Assembly (NCBI GenBank): GCA_007713455.1
Contig: VMRT01000035.1
Coordinates: 1 to 36,055 of the forward strand
Direction of reading: 5' to 3'
Origin: Pseudomonas sp.
GTDB lineage: Bacteria > Pseudomonadota > Gammaproteobacteria > Pseudomonadales > Pseudomonadaceae
Length of the DNA stretch: 36,055 nt
A program made the translations under genes and the position numbers. A model generated the notes under the pieces. The model had not been told where the DNA came from, did not search any database, and worked only from the letters and a program-made list of their open reading frames with translations. Below, piece by piece: positions 24,360-32,140 of this stretch (position 1 is its first letter; the number at the start of each line of letters is the position of its first letter).

Positions 24360-24576
24360 CCAACTCAAGCCCGTAGCCTCAAGCATGGAAGGTTGCGCGT
24401 ATAGCTCAAGCGGCGCCCTGGACGGCCACGATGCCTACCTGTACGCCTACAAGCACGGCACGACCATCATCGGCATCGGCGCGGCCAGCTTCTCGCTTTC
24501 CGGCGAAGCTGCCGCCGAGCTGGCCAAGCACCTGATCGCCTCCCTGGTGGCGAAAGACCAAGGAGGCGCGCAATGA
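24352..24576 (+). CDS. Hypothetical protein
   Basis: This 74-residue protein is not recognised. The N-terminus is polar; HGTTIIGIGAASFSLSGEAAAELAKHLIASL (residues 35-65) reads as beta strand and then helix. It overlaps both neighbours (8 bases before, 4 after), so it belongs to the early/replication operon. Confidence 0.65.
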   Translation: MRNQLKPVASSMEGCAYSSSGALDGHDAYLYAYKHGTTIIGIGAASFSLSGEAAAELAKHLIASLVAKDQGGAQ

Positions 24577-24788
24577 GCAGCCACCTGACGCCCGACGAGA
24601 TTCTTGCTCACAACCTGTGCACAGTGAAAACAGCTTGCGCCGCGCTCCGGCAATTGCAGCACAACAGGGCATCCGGTGCCTTGTCCGCGCTGTTCAATCT
24701 GGGGCTGATCGACTTAGCCGCCTACCGCGCTGCCGGTAAAGCGCTGGATGAAGCAATCCGGCTGAACCGCACCGAACCAAGGGCTTAA
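24573..24788 (+). CDS. Hypothetical protein
   Basis: This 71-residue, mainly helical protein (LTPDEILAHNLCTVKTACAA, then SALFNLGLIDLAAYRAAGKA) is not recognised. It overlaps the previous gene by an ATGA junction and lies three bases before the next start, in the replication operon. Confidence 0.65.
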   Translation: MSSHLTPDEILAHNLCTVKTACAALRQLQHNRASGALSALFNLGLIDLAAYRAAGKALDEAIRLNRTEPRA

Positions 24789-24791
24789 ATC

Positions 24792-25073
24792 ATGAATATT
24801 CAAAACGGCGCCCGTGCGCTGACGGGTTCGGCTTGCTCCGAGAAAGTTACCAAGTTGTTCTTTGTCGTCCATCCGAAGGTTGCCAAGCCGCTATTCGGGC
24901 CTTTTCTGACCTTTGCCGATGCAGAGCACGGTCGGCTCGCCATATGCAGCCCCGGCGCCATCGTGGAAGCCCGGCAGGTCGAATCGGTGGACGATCTGAC
25001 CCGCATTCGTGCCGAGGCACACGGGGAGACGTTGCGCGCTTTCATGGCTCGCCAAGGGGTGGCCCATGAATGA
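24792..25073 (+). CDS. Hypothetical protein
   Basis: This 93-residue protein is not recognised. The middle (VTKLFFVVHPKVAKPLFGPF) reads as beta-rich and the C-terminus as helical. It ends 8 bases inside the Toprim gene, so it is coupled to the replication genes. Confidence 0.65.
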   Translation: MNIQNGARALTGSACSEKVTKLFFVVHPKVAKPLFGPFLTFADAEHGRLAICSPGAIVEARQVESVDDLTRIRAEAHGETLRAFMARQGVAHE

Positions 25074-25938
25074 CGCCGTGATCCTGTTCCGCGACGCCCT
25101 GCAAACCACCTTTGGGCCGCTTGATTGGCTGCCCATACCGGACGGCACCATTCACCGTTTCCACGTCCCAGGCGATAAGGATGGCACCCTCAACGGCTGG
25201 TACGTCCTGTACCTGGACGGCATCGCATCCGGCGCATTCGGGAGTTGGAAGGCCGGTAGCTCAAGCACCTGGAACAGTCGAGAGCCGGCCAGCCTGAGAG
25301 AAGCCGAGCAAGTGCGCCAGCGCATCGAGCAGGCCCGGCACCAGCGCGAAGCCGAGCAGCACCAGCGCCAGCAGGCCGCCGCCGTGGTCGCTGTTCGCCA
25401 GTGGGAGCAAGCCCCGCCAGCTGACCATGAACACCCGTACCTGATCGCCAAGGGCTGCCAGCCGCACGCCCTGCGCCAGTCGGGTGACGTGCTGCTGGTG
25501 CCGCTGTACCTGGGCCGCGCGCTGGTGAACATGCAGCGCATTTACCCGGACGGGGCCAAGCGATTTCTTTCTGGTGGGCGTGTGAAGGGTGCGCATTCCC
25601 CCATTGGGGGACCAGAGCCGGGCGCGCCGCTGTACGTCTGCGAAGGCTGGGCAACTGGCGCGACGATCCACGCCGACACAGGTGCCGCCGTGGCCTGTGC
25701 AATGAACGCCGGCAACCTCAAGCCGGTAGCGCTGGCGCTGCGGACCAAGTACCCAGATGCAGAAATCGTGATTGCCGGTGACGACGACAGGCAGACCGTG
25801 GGCAATCCGGGGCGCACAGCGGCAACAGCTGCCGCGTTGGCTGCTGGTGGGCTGGTTGTCTTCCCAGAGTGGCCAGACGGCGCGCCGCCCCATTTGAGCG
25901 ACTTCAACGACTTGGCCAACTGGATGACCGCACAATGA
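25066..25938 (+). CDS. Toprim-domain primase-like protein
   Basis: This 290-residue protein's C-terminal half is a Toprim catalytic domain: acidic motif LYVCEGWATGATIH with E193, and VIAGDDDRQT with D239-D241. The N-terminal half begins with a small conserved region (DWLPIPDGTIHRFHVPGDKD, then GSWKAGS) followed by a Gln/Arg/Ala-rich helix (about 80-120). It resembles the primase half of P4 alpha-like proteins, here separate from the helicase. The usual CHC2 zinc finger is not seen. The ATGA overlap with the helicase gene implies joint function at the element's origin. Confidence 0.87.
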   Translation: MNDAVILFRDALQTTFGPLDWLPIPDGTIHRFHVPGDKDGTLNGWYVLYLDGIASGAFGSWKAGSSSTWNSREPASLREAEQVRQRIEQARHQREAEQHQRQQAAAVVAVRQWEQAPPADHEHPYLIAKGCQPHALRQSGDVLLVPLYLGRALVNMQRIYPDGAKRFLSGGRVKGAHSPIGGPEPGAPLYVCEGWATGATIHADTGAAVACAMNAGNLKPVALALRTKYPDAEIVIAGDDDRQTVGNPGRTAATAAALAAGGLVVFPEWPDGAPPHLSDFNDLANWMTAQ

Positions 25939-27746
25939 CCGCCATTGAAAAGACCTTGGTTCTGGTGCCTGCGCCAGCCCCGCCAACAATCACACCTGAC
26001 CGCCCATGCTTTGCCGTGTACACGCACTGGGTCACGAATGAGACAGGCCGCAAGCTACGCCCTGGCGTTTACTGGCACGGCTTCAGGCGGGCGGCGGCTG
26101 ATGACGACAACGAAGAAACCGCCCGGCCCATCGCTGATGATTGGCTGTCCACGCCCGTGACCGTGATTGCTCGCACCATCAACAGTGATGACGGCAGCGA
26201 GGGCCGCTTGCTGCGCTTGCAGACAGACAGCGGTGCCAAGGAGTGGATCATTCCCATGGAAGTGTTTGGCGGCAGCGGCGAGGACGCCAGACGCCAACTG
26301 TTCGGCATGGGTGCCATCATCGCGCCACGCAAGCGCGGCCAGTTTATGGAGTACCTACTGGAGCAGCGCCCCGAGCACGTCATCACCACCACTGCGCGGC
26401 CTGGTTGGCATACGTCCGGTGCGTTCGTGCTGCCACACCGCACGCTTGGTAGCGACACCGTGCGCTATCAGTCAGGGAGCCGCAGCCTCAACCTGTACGG
26501 CACCAGCGGCACGCTTGAACAGTGGAAGATCGAGGTGGCCGCCAAGTGCTTCGGCAATCCGGTGCTGACTCTGGCCATTGGCTGCGCCTTGGCCGGGCCG
26601 CTGTTGAGTCTAGTTGGTGTTGTCGGTGGCGGCGTTCACCTGGTTGGCGACAGCTCAAGCGGCAAGTCACTGGCTCAGCTGATTGGCTCGTCTGTATGGG
26701 GCGATCCCGGTGTATTCGCTGCCAGCTGGGATATGACCAAGGGCGGGTTGGAGATTGAGGCCGCATCCCGCAATGACACCGTGCTGCCATTGGACGAAAT
26801 CAAACGGGCCGACCCCAAGCGCGTGCAAGAAATGGCCTATGCGCTGGCCAACGGTCAAGGCAAGGGCACCATGACCCGCGAGCGGGAAGGCCGGGCCAAG
26901 CTGACATGGCGGCTGCTGGCGTTGTCCAGCGGCGAGCGTTCGCTATCCGAGCACGCCGCCATGTCAGGTAACGCCGCGCACGCTGGCGCGGAGCTGCGCA
27001 TGGTTGACGTGAACGCCGGTACTCGCACACACCGCGCCTTTGACCAATTGCATGGCCTGGAAGGTGCTGACTTTCACCGCCTGCTGACTGTAGCGGTCAC
27101 GCGCCAGCATGGTCATTTAGGCCCGGCATTCGTCGAGCACCTGATTACCGACAACAACCGCGATGGCCTGCTGCAAGATTTTGCTCAAGTGCGCGCCCAG
27201 TTCGTCGAGGACAACGCCCAGGCTGGACGGGTTGCCGACCGCTTCGCCGTAATCGCTCTGGCCAGTGAAATGGCCATCGCTTACGGCCTGCTGCCTTGGG
27301 TGGCGGGTAGTGCCTTGGCTGACTGCCGGCGGCTCTATGGCGAGTGGCTAAGTCGAGTCGGCAGCGGCAACGCCGAAGATCGCCAAATCCTGGCCGGCAT
27401 TGCCGATTTTATCGACAAGCACGGCAGCAGCCGATTCTCTGACGTGGATGATTCCGCCCCAGACTCCAAGGTATTCAACCGGGCCGGTTACTGGGAAGTG
27501 AAGCCGGATGGACGCCTGTATCTGTTCAACAAATCGGCGCTGGTGGAAGCCGCGCACGGGTATGGACTGAGCCGTATCGTCAAGGCTCTGGAAGGGGCCG
27601 GGGCGCTGGCCAAGCGCGACACTGATCGCAAGCGTTACACCAAGAAATACCGTCTGCCCGGTGGCGGTAGCGCGGGCTTGTATGTCCTCGACCCCGAACG
27701 TCTGGATAGCGAAGGGGGCGACCATGACCAGTCAAGTGGCGCGTAA
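25935..27746 (+). CDS. DUF927 / P4-alpha-like replicative helicase
   Basis: This 603-residue ATPase is thought to unwind the element's origin. DUF927-type region: ALAGPLLSLVGVVGGGVHLV leads into Walker A GDSSSGKS (residues 238-245), and Walker B is VLPLDEI with D287-E288. WRLLALSSGERS (near 319) looks like the sensor region. The C-terminal ~80 residues (KVFNRAGYWEVKPDGRLYLF onward) look like a winged helix, as in the ori-binding end of P4 alpha. The start ATG overlaps the Toprim stop. The iteron array begins 47 bases after its end, where its DNA-binding domain could act. Confidence 0.87.
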   Translation: MTAIEKTLVLVPAPAPPTITPDRPCFAVYTHWVTNETGRKLRPGVYWHGFRRAAADDDNEETARPIADDWLSTPVTVIARTINSDDGSEGRLLRLQTDSGAKEWIIPMEVFGGSGEDARRQLFGMGAIIAPRKRGQFMEYLLEQRPEHVITTTARPGWHTSGAFVLPHRTLGSDTVRYQSGSRSLNLYGTSGTLEQWKIEVAAKCFGNPVLTLAIGCALAGPLLSLVGVVGGGVHLVGDSSSGKSLAQLIGSSVWGDPGVFAASWDMTKGGLEIEAASRNDTVLPLDEIKRADPKRVQEMAYALANGQGKGTMTREREGRAKLTWRLLALSSGERSLSEHAAMSGNAAHAGAELRMVDVNAGTRTHRAFDQLHGLEGADFHRLLTVAVTRQHGHLGPAFVEHLITDNNRDGLLQDFAQVRAQFVEDNAQAGRVADRFAVIALASEMAIAYGLLPWVAGSALADCRRLYGEWLSRVGSGNAEDRQILAGIADFIDKHGSSRFSDVDDSAPDSKVFNRAGYWEVKPDGRLYLFNKSALVEAAHGYGLSRIVKALEGAGALAKRDTDRKRYTKKYRLPGGGSAGLYVLDPERLDSEGGDHDQSSGA

Positions 27747-27792
27747 ACCACACCCAAACAGCGAATGCACAATGCACAGGAACCTGAAATCG

Positions 27793-28025
27793 GTGGGAAC
27801 AGTGGGAACAGTGGGAACGGCCAGCAATTGCGGGGCTTGCAGCTGTTCCCACCCTATAGAAAGAAGTGGGAACAGGTGGGAACACACACATGCTTTTGAG
27901 TATAAGAACTCCGCCTGCTATTCCATTCCCCCTGTTCTGTTCCCACTAACAAACGGAGTGGGAACATGTTCCCAGGCTGTAGGCCGCGTGGTTACTGGCT
28001 GTTCCCACGTTCCCACTGTTCCCAC
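27793..28025. repeat. GTGGGAAC iteron array, probable replication origin
   Basis: The octamer GTGGGAAC occurs six times forward (27793, 27802, 27811, 27866, 27876, 27958) and five times inverted as GTTCCCAC (27845, 27939, 28001, 28009, 28018), plus an imperfect inverted copy at 27968. Spacing within clusters is 8-10 bases, about one helical turn. A less GC-rich patch (27886-27912) lies in the middle. P4 alpha binds short iterons in ori and crr, so this is very probably the element's origin. The frame open across it gives a repetitive, unconvincing protein. Confidence 0.85.
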
Positions 28026-28073
28026 AAATTTTCAGACGTGTGCAGATGCTGTTGGTGACGTAGGGGGCTGCGC

Positions 28074-28406
28074 ATGAGCCTGCTATCTGGATTGTTCGCC
28101 GATCTTGAGAAAGCACCCGCGCCACGTTTTTTCGATGGCGAAACCATGGCGCGGCACGACACTGCAAGGCGCGCCTGCGTCACCCGCATTGATGGCGGGT
28201 CAACTCCCCCAGCCGCAGACGATCAGCCGCCGCACGCCGTCAAGACCGCCGCCACCGCTTCGCCTGAATGGCGCCAGAGCCGTGACCGGTACATCAGCCA
28301 CCTGATGGCCTGCCGCGCCTGCCATGCGCCAACGGGCCGCTACTGTGCCAATGGCGCAACCCTGCGTGATCAATACGACAACACACCTATGGAGCCGACC
28401 CGATGA
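28074..28406 (+). CDS. Hypothetical protein with C-terminal CxxC..C cluster
   Basis: This 110-residue protein is not recognised. The C-terminus has CRACHAPTGRYC (residues 80-91), a small zinc-knuckle-like cluster, after a proline/alanine-rich middle. It follows the iteron array and overlaps the next gene by 4 bases. Confidence 0.66.
   Translation: MSLLSGLFADLEKAPAPRFFDGETMARHDTARRACVTRIDGGSTPPAADDQPPHAVKTAATASPEWRQSRDRYISHLMACRACHAPTGRYCANGATLRDQYDNTPMEPTR
28385..28405 (+). repeat. Leader repeat, copy 1
   Basis: TATGGAGCCGACCCGATGAAC around the start at 28403 recurs exactly before the next paralogue (29020-29041). It contains the GGAG ribosome binding site and the ATG. It marks a tandem gene duplication. 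Confidence 0.7.
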
Positions 28407-28999
28407 ACATCATCCGCACCCTGGCCGATATCAGCAGCAAGCCGACCATCACCGAGCGTGACAACCTGACCATTACCCGGCGAGTTGTGCGCCGCATGTG
28501 CCAAACCCGCGAAGAGATACGCGCCGAACGCCGGGAGCTACGACGCCAAGCCCGCAAGCTGCGCCAGTTCGAGCCGTTCACCAAGCTGGCCGCCGATCTG
28601 ATGGAGGAACAATCACGCAACCACCGCGCCGCCGAATTGGAGAACTTGCGGCGTGTGCTGCTGGGCTATGGCCGGCTGATCGTTCTGGACCGTGAAGGTA
28701 TTGCAGATGCCCTGGGCTTCGACGCGCTGGCCGATCTGCTGAACATCAACCGCGTGGACCGAGAACGCGCACGCCGAGAAGGCTGGCGCACCCTGTCCGA
28801 TCTGGTGGCCGTTCACGATCTGGAGAACAGCAGCGAGCGCCGCCGTGATGGCTACGGCAAAGGTAGCTCGCTGTATGAGGCTGCCTTTCTGGCAATGGCT
28901 GAGTTCATCCGCACCACACCAACGCACCTACTACCTGACCCGTTCGCACCTAGCGCACCCTTAGGCCAAAAGCTGCCGCCCGTGCTGCGCGTGGTTTGA
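28403..28999 (+). CDS. Hypothetical protein, tandem paralogue 1
   Basis: This 198-residue, largely helical and charged protein (RREEIRAERRELRRQ-type coil near residues 35-60) has a core VLDREGIADALGFDALADLL at about 95-114. The same core appears in the next gene as VYDPNGIAEALGFDALCDLL, at a matching place, so the two are paralogues. Family not recognised. The GGAG before the ATG is part of a leader sequence duplicated with the gene. Confidence 0.72.
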   Translation: MNIIRTLADISSKPTITERDNLTITRRVVRRMCQTREEIRAERRELRRQARKLRQFEPFTKLAADLMEEQSRNHRAAELENLRRVLLGYGRLIVLDREGIADALGFDALADLLNINRVDRERARREGWRTLSDLVAVHDLENSSERRRDGYGKGSSLYEAAFLAMAEFIRTTPTHLLPDPFAPSAPLGQKLPPVLRVV

Positions 29000-29035
29000 T
29001 CGCCCTCTACAACGACACCCTATGGAGCCGACCCG

Positions 29036-29608
29036 ATGAACACCATGCTGAACCATGACGAGCACCTGAATGCCTTGGCCACCATCGCCAACAAGCCTGG
29101 CGCCAGCCCGCGAACGGTGCTGATCGCTACGCGGCGAACCTGTCGACTGCTGGCAGGCGAGCGCGTCAGGCTCGATCATGAGTACCAAGCACTGAAACGC
29201 CAGCGGGCCGCGCTCACCATGTACCGGCCATTCACTGACGCCAAGATCGCACCCATTGAAGAAGCCATTGCCGAGCTGGATCGTCGCGCGGGGAGGCTAG
29301 ATCTTTCCCTGTCCAACATCGGCCGGGTTCTCGTCTATGACCCGAACGGCATCGCCGAGGCGCTTGGCTTTGACGCACTTTGCGACCTACTGAGCGTCAA
29401 CCCGGCAAAGCGGGCGAAGGCCCGCCTGCACGGGCTAAGGATTGGCGATATCGCTTTCACGGCAGGTGCGGAGGACAGCGAGACACGACGCGGCGCGCGC
29501 TGGTTTGAGAAGCCGCCGTTGCGCGCGGCCATCGAGCGAGCTGTATCGCTGTTTCTGGAGATTTACCCGGACAAGCAGCACCCCAAGCCGCAGCTGGTGG
29601 TTCACTGA
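29036..29608 (+). CDS. Hypothetical protein, tandem paralogue 2
   Basis: This 190-residue paralogue of the preceding gene shares a helical N-terminal half, the GIAEALGFDALCDLL core near residue 105 and a similar C-terminal helix (AAIERAVSLFLEIYPDKQ against EAAFLAMAEFIRTTP). Overall identity is low outside the core, so the duplication is old or has been reshuffled, although the leader DNA before both starts is nearly identical. Function unknown. Confidence 0.72.
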   Translation: MNTMLNHDEHLNALATIANKPGASPRTVLIATRRTCRLLAGERVRLDHEYQALKRQRAALTMYRPFTDAKIAPIEEAIAELDRRAGRLDLSLSNIGRVLVYDPNGIAEALGFDALCDLLSVNPAKRAKARLHGLRIGDIAFTAGAEDSETRRGARWFEKPPLRAAIERAVSLFLEIYPDKQHPKPQLVVH

Positions 29609-29621
29609 GGCTGGTAACGAC

Positions 29622-29645
29622 AAGGCCGCACATGCGGCCTTTGTT
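29622..29645. terminator. Bidirectional terminator between convergent genes
   Basis: AAGGCCGC (29622-29629), loop ACAT, GCGGCCTT (29634-29641), then TGTT. It ends the rightward operon and can also end the minus-strand gene. Confidence 0.82.
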
Positions 29646-30454
29646 CAGCGGTTAAGGCGGGCATATTTCCAATCCGCACGATCCCAAGCGGTCAGCGTGC
29701 TGAATACAACGGGCAGTAGTAGTTCGACGAAGCGGCCCAACTTATCGACGTTTGAATGTAGGGGCACGGTGATCGACTCGATGACCAGCGGCCCGTAAAC
29801 TCGCCCCTTGTAGGCGATCGCGAGCAGCGTCGGGGACTCGGATGGCAATGCCGCCTCAAGAATGGTCTTCTCGCCAGCAATATAATCAAGCGCACCGGAC
29901 AGCATGGTTCCTTCTGGTGCCAGTTGTTTCGGCAGCGCCCAAGCCATCAACTGTTCAAGCGGCTGTTCCACCTCCGCTTCTGGATCGCGCCAGGCGCGCA
30001 GCAGCAGCTCTGCCGAAAACTTGATTGGCGGGGCTCCGCTGAATACTTGCGTCGAATTGAGCTTGGTCATGCCGGTTCGCCCACGGGCTTCACCCACTGC
30101 GATTGTTGCACCACGTATCTTGTCGCCCGCTCTCTTCCCGAACGCCCCTTCAACGACCTTTGCCCCGGACTCCAGTAGCGGCTGAAGGGCGCCGGACTGA
30201 ATCATCGACATGAGCGCGGGCGCCTTGCTCTCCGGCCCTGAATTCTCGAACGGACTCTGCCAGTTAAAGCCCGCTTCCATAGTGAAATCGCCTGTTGGAA
30301 CCGCCCGGACTACCGTTTCGTTTATCGGATAGCCTTTGTGGTCAACCTCGAATATTGAGGCGATCAGGTGCGGGCTCAGGCCATCCCACAACGAGGAAAT
30401 CTTATTGCTCGGATTGGCTGACTGGTTGCCGTGGGTAACGATTATGTTCTTCAT
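29645..30454 (-). CDS. Lone minus-strand gene, unknown (possibly phage-tail-related)
   Basis: This 269-residue protein is the only gene of the element on this strand and looks like a separate cargo unit. No membrane helix is visible. The middle (TMEAGFNWQSPFENSGPE, residues 58-75) and the segment VFSGAPPIKFSAELLLRAWR, followed by PLEQLMAWALPK, remind me of small baseplate or tail-hub proteins of contractile phages; this is a memory of style, not an identified family. It has its own upstream region (30455-30654) and shares a terminator with the convergent operon. Confidence 0.7.
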   Translation of the reverse strand: MKNIIVTHGNQSANPSNKISSLWDGLSPHLIASIFEVDHKGYPINETVVRAVPTGDFTMEAGFNWQSPFENSGPESKAPALMSMIQSGALQPLLESGAKVVEGAFGKRAGDKIRGATIAVGEARGRTGMTKLNSTQVFSGAPPIKFSAELLLRAWRDPEAEVEQPLEQLMAWALPKQLAPEGTMLSGALDYIAGEKTILEAALPSESPTLLAIAYKGRVYGPLVIESITVPLHSNVDKLGRFVELLLPVVFSTLTAWDRADWKYARLNR

Positions 30455-30546
30455 GGAATGCCTGATCTGCCGTCTATTGGTATCGTGGAATTGTCCCGCC
30501 TGCCTGAATAACCGCCGCCGTGCTTTTCCTGTGAGCGCTTAGAAAT

Positions 30547-30583
30547 GGATAAATCAGCGTAAAAACGGATAAATCAGCGTAAA
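30547..30583. promoter_or_regulatory. Two 17-base direct repeats, 20 bases apart
   Basis: GGATAAATCAGCGTAAA occurs at 30547-30563 and again at 30567-30583. A 20-base period is two helical turns, so a regulator could bind both on the same face. They lie in the AT-rich divergent gap between the minus-strand gene and the DUF3077 gene, where an operator for either is plausible. Confidence 0.68.
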
Positions 30584-30654
30584 TCGGAAAAGCAGCACCG
30601 GAGCGGACGTTTCACCCGCCCATCATCGGCCCATCACAAACCGGAGCCGATGCC

Positions 30655-30906
30655 ATGCCAGACAAGACCACTCGAACCAAATTCACCGAAGTAGCCGAGG
30701 GCAAGTGCTTGCTGTCGGTGAATGGCGGCATCCCCGTTGAGCTTGCCTTGAGCAATGCGGAGCACCTGCTTGATGCAATCGTCAGTGAGTTGGCGGGCGC
30801 CTGCATGGGCGAGCCGCTGAGTGACGAGCGGGCCTATCTGATGTTTGTCGCCGCTGAGCAGGCGCGCGCCCTGGTAGCCAGCTGCGCCGAGGGGATGGCT
30901 GAGTAA
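30655..30906 (+). CDS. DUF3077-like protein
   Basis: This 83-residue protein resembles the DUF3077 family common in pseudomonads: an N-terminal beta part (CLLSVNGGIPVELALSNAEH, residues 19-38) followed by a helical C-terminus (MFVAAEQARALVASCAEGM). Function unknown; family members are often near phage or accessory genes. The stop shares one base with the next start (TAATG). Confidence 0.75.
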   Translation: MPDKTTRTKFTEVAEGKCLLSVNGGIPVELALSNAEHLLDAIVSELAGACMGEPLSDERAYLMFVAAEQARALVASCAEGMAE

Positions 30907-31961
30907 TGCTCGGTCTGCTGGGTAGACTGGCTGGCGCCACGTCCGAAGCCAAGGCGCTCGCCAAGGCTGGCGCTGCGCAACGGGCGATTGCTTCTCGCAT
31001 CCTCAGCCCGAACGATATGCAGGGCGACTACGATGCTTCGCGCCTGCTGACCACCACACTGGGAACGCCGGACGGAAAGCCGCGGGAGATGACGCCGGCT
31101 GACCTTGCCGCGTTCCGGCAAAATGCCCGCGCGCTTGGCCAGCGCTTCAAGGGCGGTATCACTCCGCGCCAGGTCATCGACATGTCGCTGACTATCGACC
31201 GCAAGCGCGCCCGTGAAGAAATCACCATGGCGGTACCGGCTTCTGCGCGCGGCGTAAAGGACTCGAACCGCAAGGTGGATCGGCTGGAGGTGCGTTTCAT
31301 CACCAACGCCAGCAAGAAGTACGGGGCGACTCGCCATCACGTCATGGTCGAGTTCCTTGGCTATTCGGCAGCAGTCGCCTCTGGGGCTATGTCCGCCGGC
31401 AAGGCGGCGTCATTGATGCGCAAGCAGGGCATCCGCCTCGATTGCGACTGTGGTCGCCACCAGTATTGGTTCCGCTACGTGGCCACCGTTGGCAACTACA
31501 ACGCTGGGCGCTCCGAGACGGGTTTCCCGAAGATCCGCAACCCCGGCCTTACCGGAGTGGCCTGCAAACACGTCTTGCGCGTGATGGCGGAGATTGAAGG
31601 CGCAGCAACGGTTCAGCGCTTCCTTACGCGCGCCATCGAGAAGGGGCGCGCCAACGAAGACGGCTCCGGCAGCATCCGCACAAGCCAGAAAGAAGCCGAT
31701 AAGCAGGCAGCCAAGCAGGCGAACAGGCCAACGGTTCGCGGTGCCCATACCGGAAACCGAGACTTCGACCGTGCCCGCGCAGCCTTGCGCAAGGCCAGCC
31801 GGGCAACGAAGACCACGCCCAAGCAGGTAGCGGGCGGCAGCAAGCGTATCGCGGCGCTGGCGAACGAGCCGGCAGCCCGAGAGATGTTGCTGGGGATCAT
31901 CGGGAAGCTTGGCATCACGCGAGAGCAGGCCATAGCCATCTTGGCCGGGGTAGGCAAGTGA
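30906..31961 (+). CDS. SWIM-type zinc-binding domain protein
   Basis: This 351-residue protein has a CxC...CxH zinc-binding cluster of the SWIM kind: C180 and C182 in RLDCDCGRHQYWFRY, C220 and H222 in GVACKHVLRVM. Before it lies a structured domain (about 100-175, DRLEVRFITNASKKYGATRH); after it a basic linker (250-310), and the end is a short helix pair (AREMLLGIIGKLGITREQAI). I recall proteins of this layout in phages but cannot name a function; nucleic-acid binding is the likely role. It overlaps both neighbours by 1 and 4 bases. Confidence 0.75.
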   Translation: MLGLLGRLAGATSEAKALAKAGAAQRAIASRILSPNDMQGDYDASRLLTTTLGTPDGKPREMTPADLAAFRQNARALGQRFKGGITPRQVIDMSLTIDRKRAREEITMAVPASARGVKDSNRKVDRLEVRFITNASKKYGATRHHVMVEFLGYSAAVASGAMSAGKAASLMRKQGIRLDCDCGRHQYWFRYVATVGNYNAGRSETGFPKIRNPGLTGVACKHVLRVMAEIEGAATVQRFLTRAIEKGRANEDGSGSIRTSQKEADKQAAKQANRPTVRGAHTGNRDFDRARAALRKASRATKTTPKQVAGGSKRIAALANEPAAREMLLGIIGKLGITREQAIAILAGVGK

Positions 31962-32140
31962 CCGTCATTCAGCAGCTACGCCTTCACTCCGAGCTGTATC
32001 GGGTGCGCAAGAGCTTGCTGGCCCTTGCGCGTGTGACTGCCTTACTGCCGCAACGCCTGCGCTTGATCCAGCAGGCGAACCAAATCCATGCCGAGCTGAA
32101 CGCCGGCACCGTTCACACCACCAAAGAGGAAAGACCATGA
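31958..32140 (+). CDS. Small hypothetical protein
   Basis: This 60-residue, helical, basic protein (LHSELYRVRKSLLALARVTA) starts at a GTG that overlaps the previous stop and ends in an ATGA overlap with the next gene. Its tight coupling on both sides supports it as a real gene. Not recognised. Confidence 0.6.
   Translation: MTVIQQLRLHSELYRVRKSLLALARVTALLPQRLRLIQQANQIHAELNAGTVHTTKEERP

Noticed and set aside
27793..28025. CRISPR-like array
   Set aside because: The repeats are only 8 bases, occur in both orientations and have no regular spacers; no cas gene is present.
27724..28077. 117-codon frame across the iteron array
   Set aside because: Its product is largely a translation of the octamers (VGTVGTVGT) with odd composition, and the DNA pattern in both orientations is better explained as binding sites. 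The frame overlaps the helicase end but has no ribosome binding site of note.
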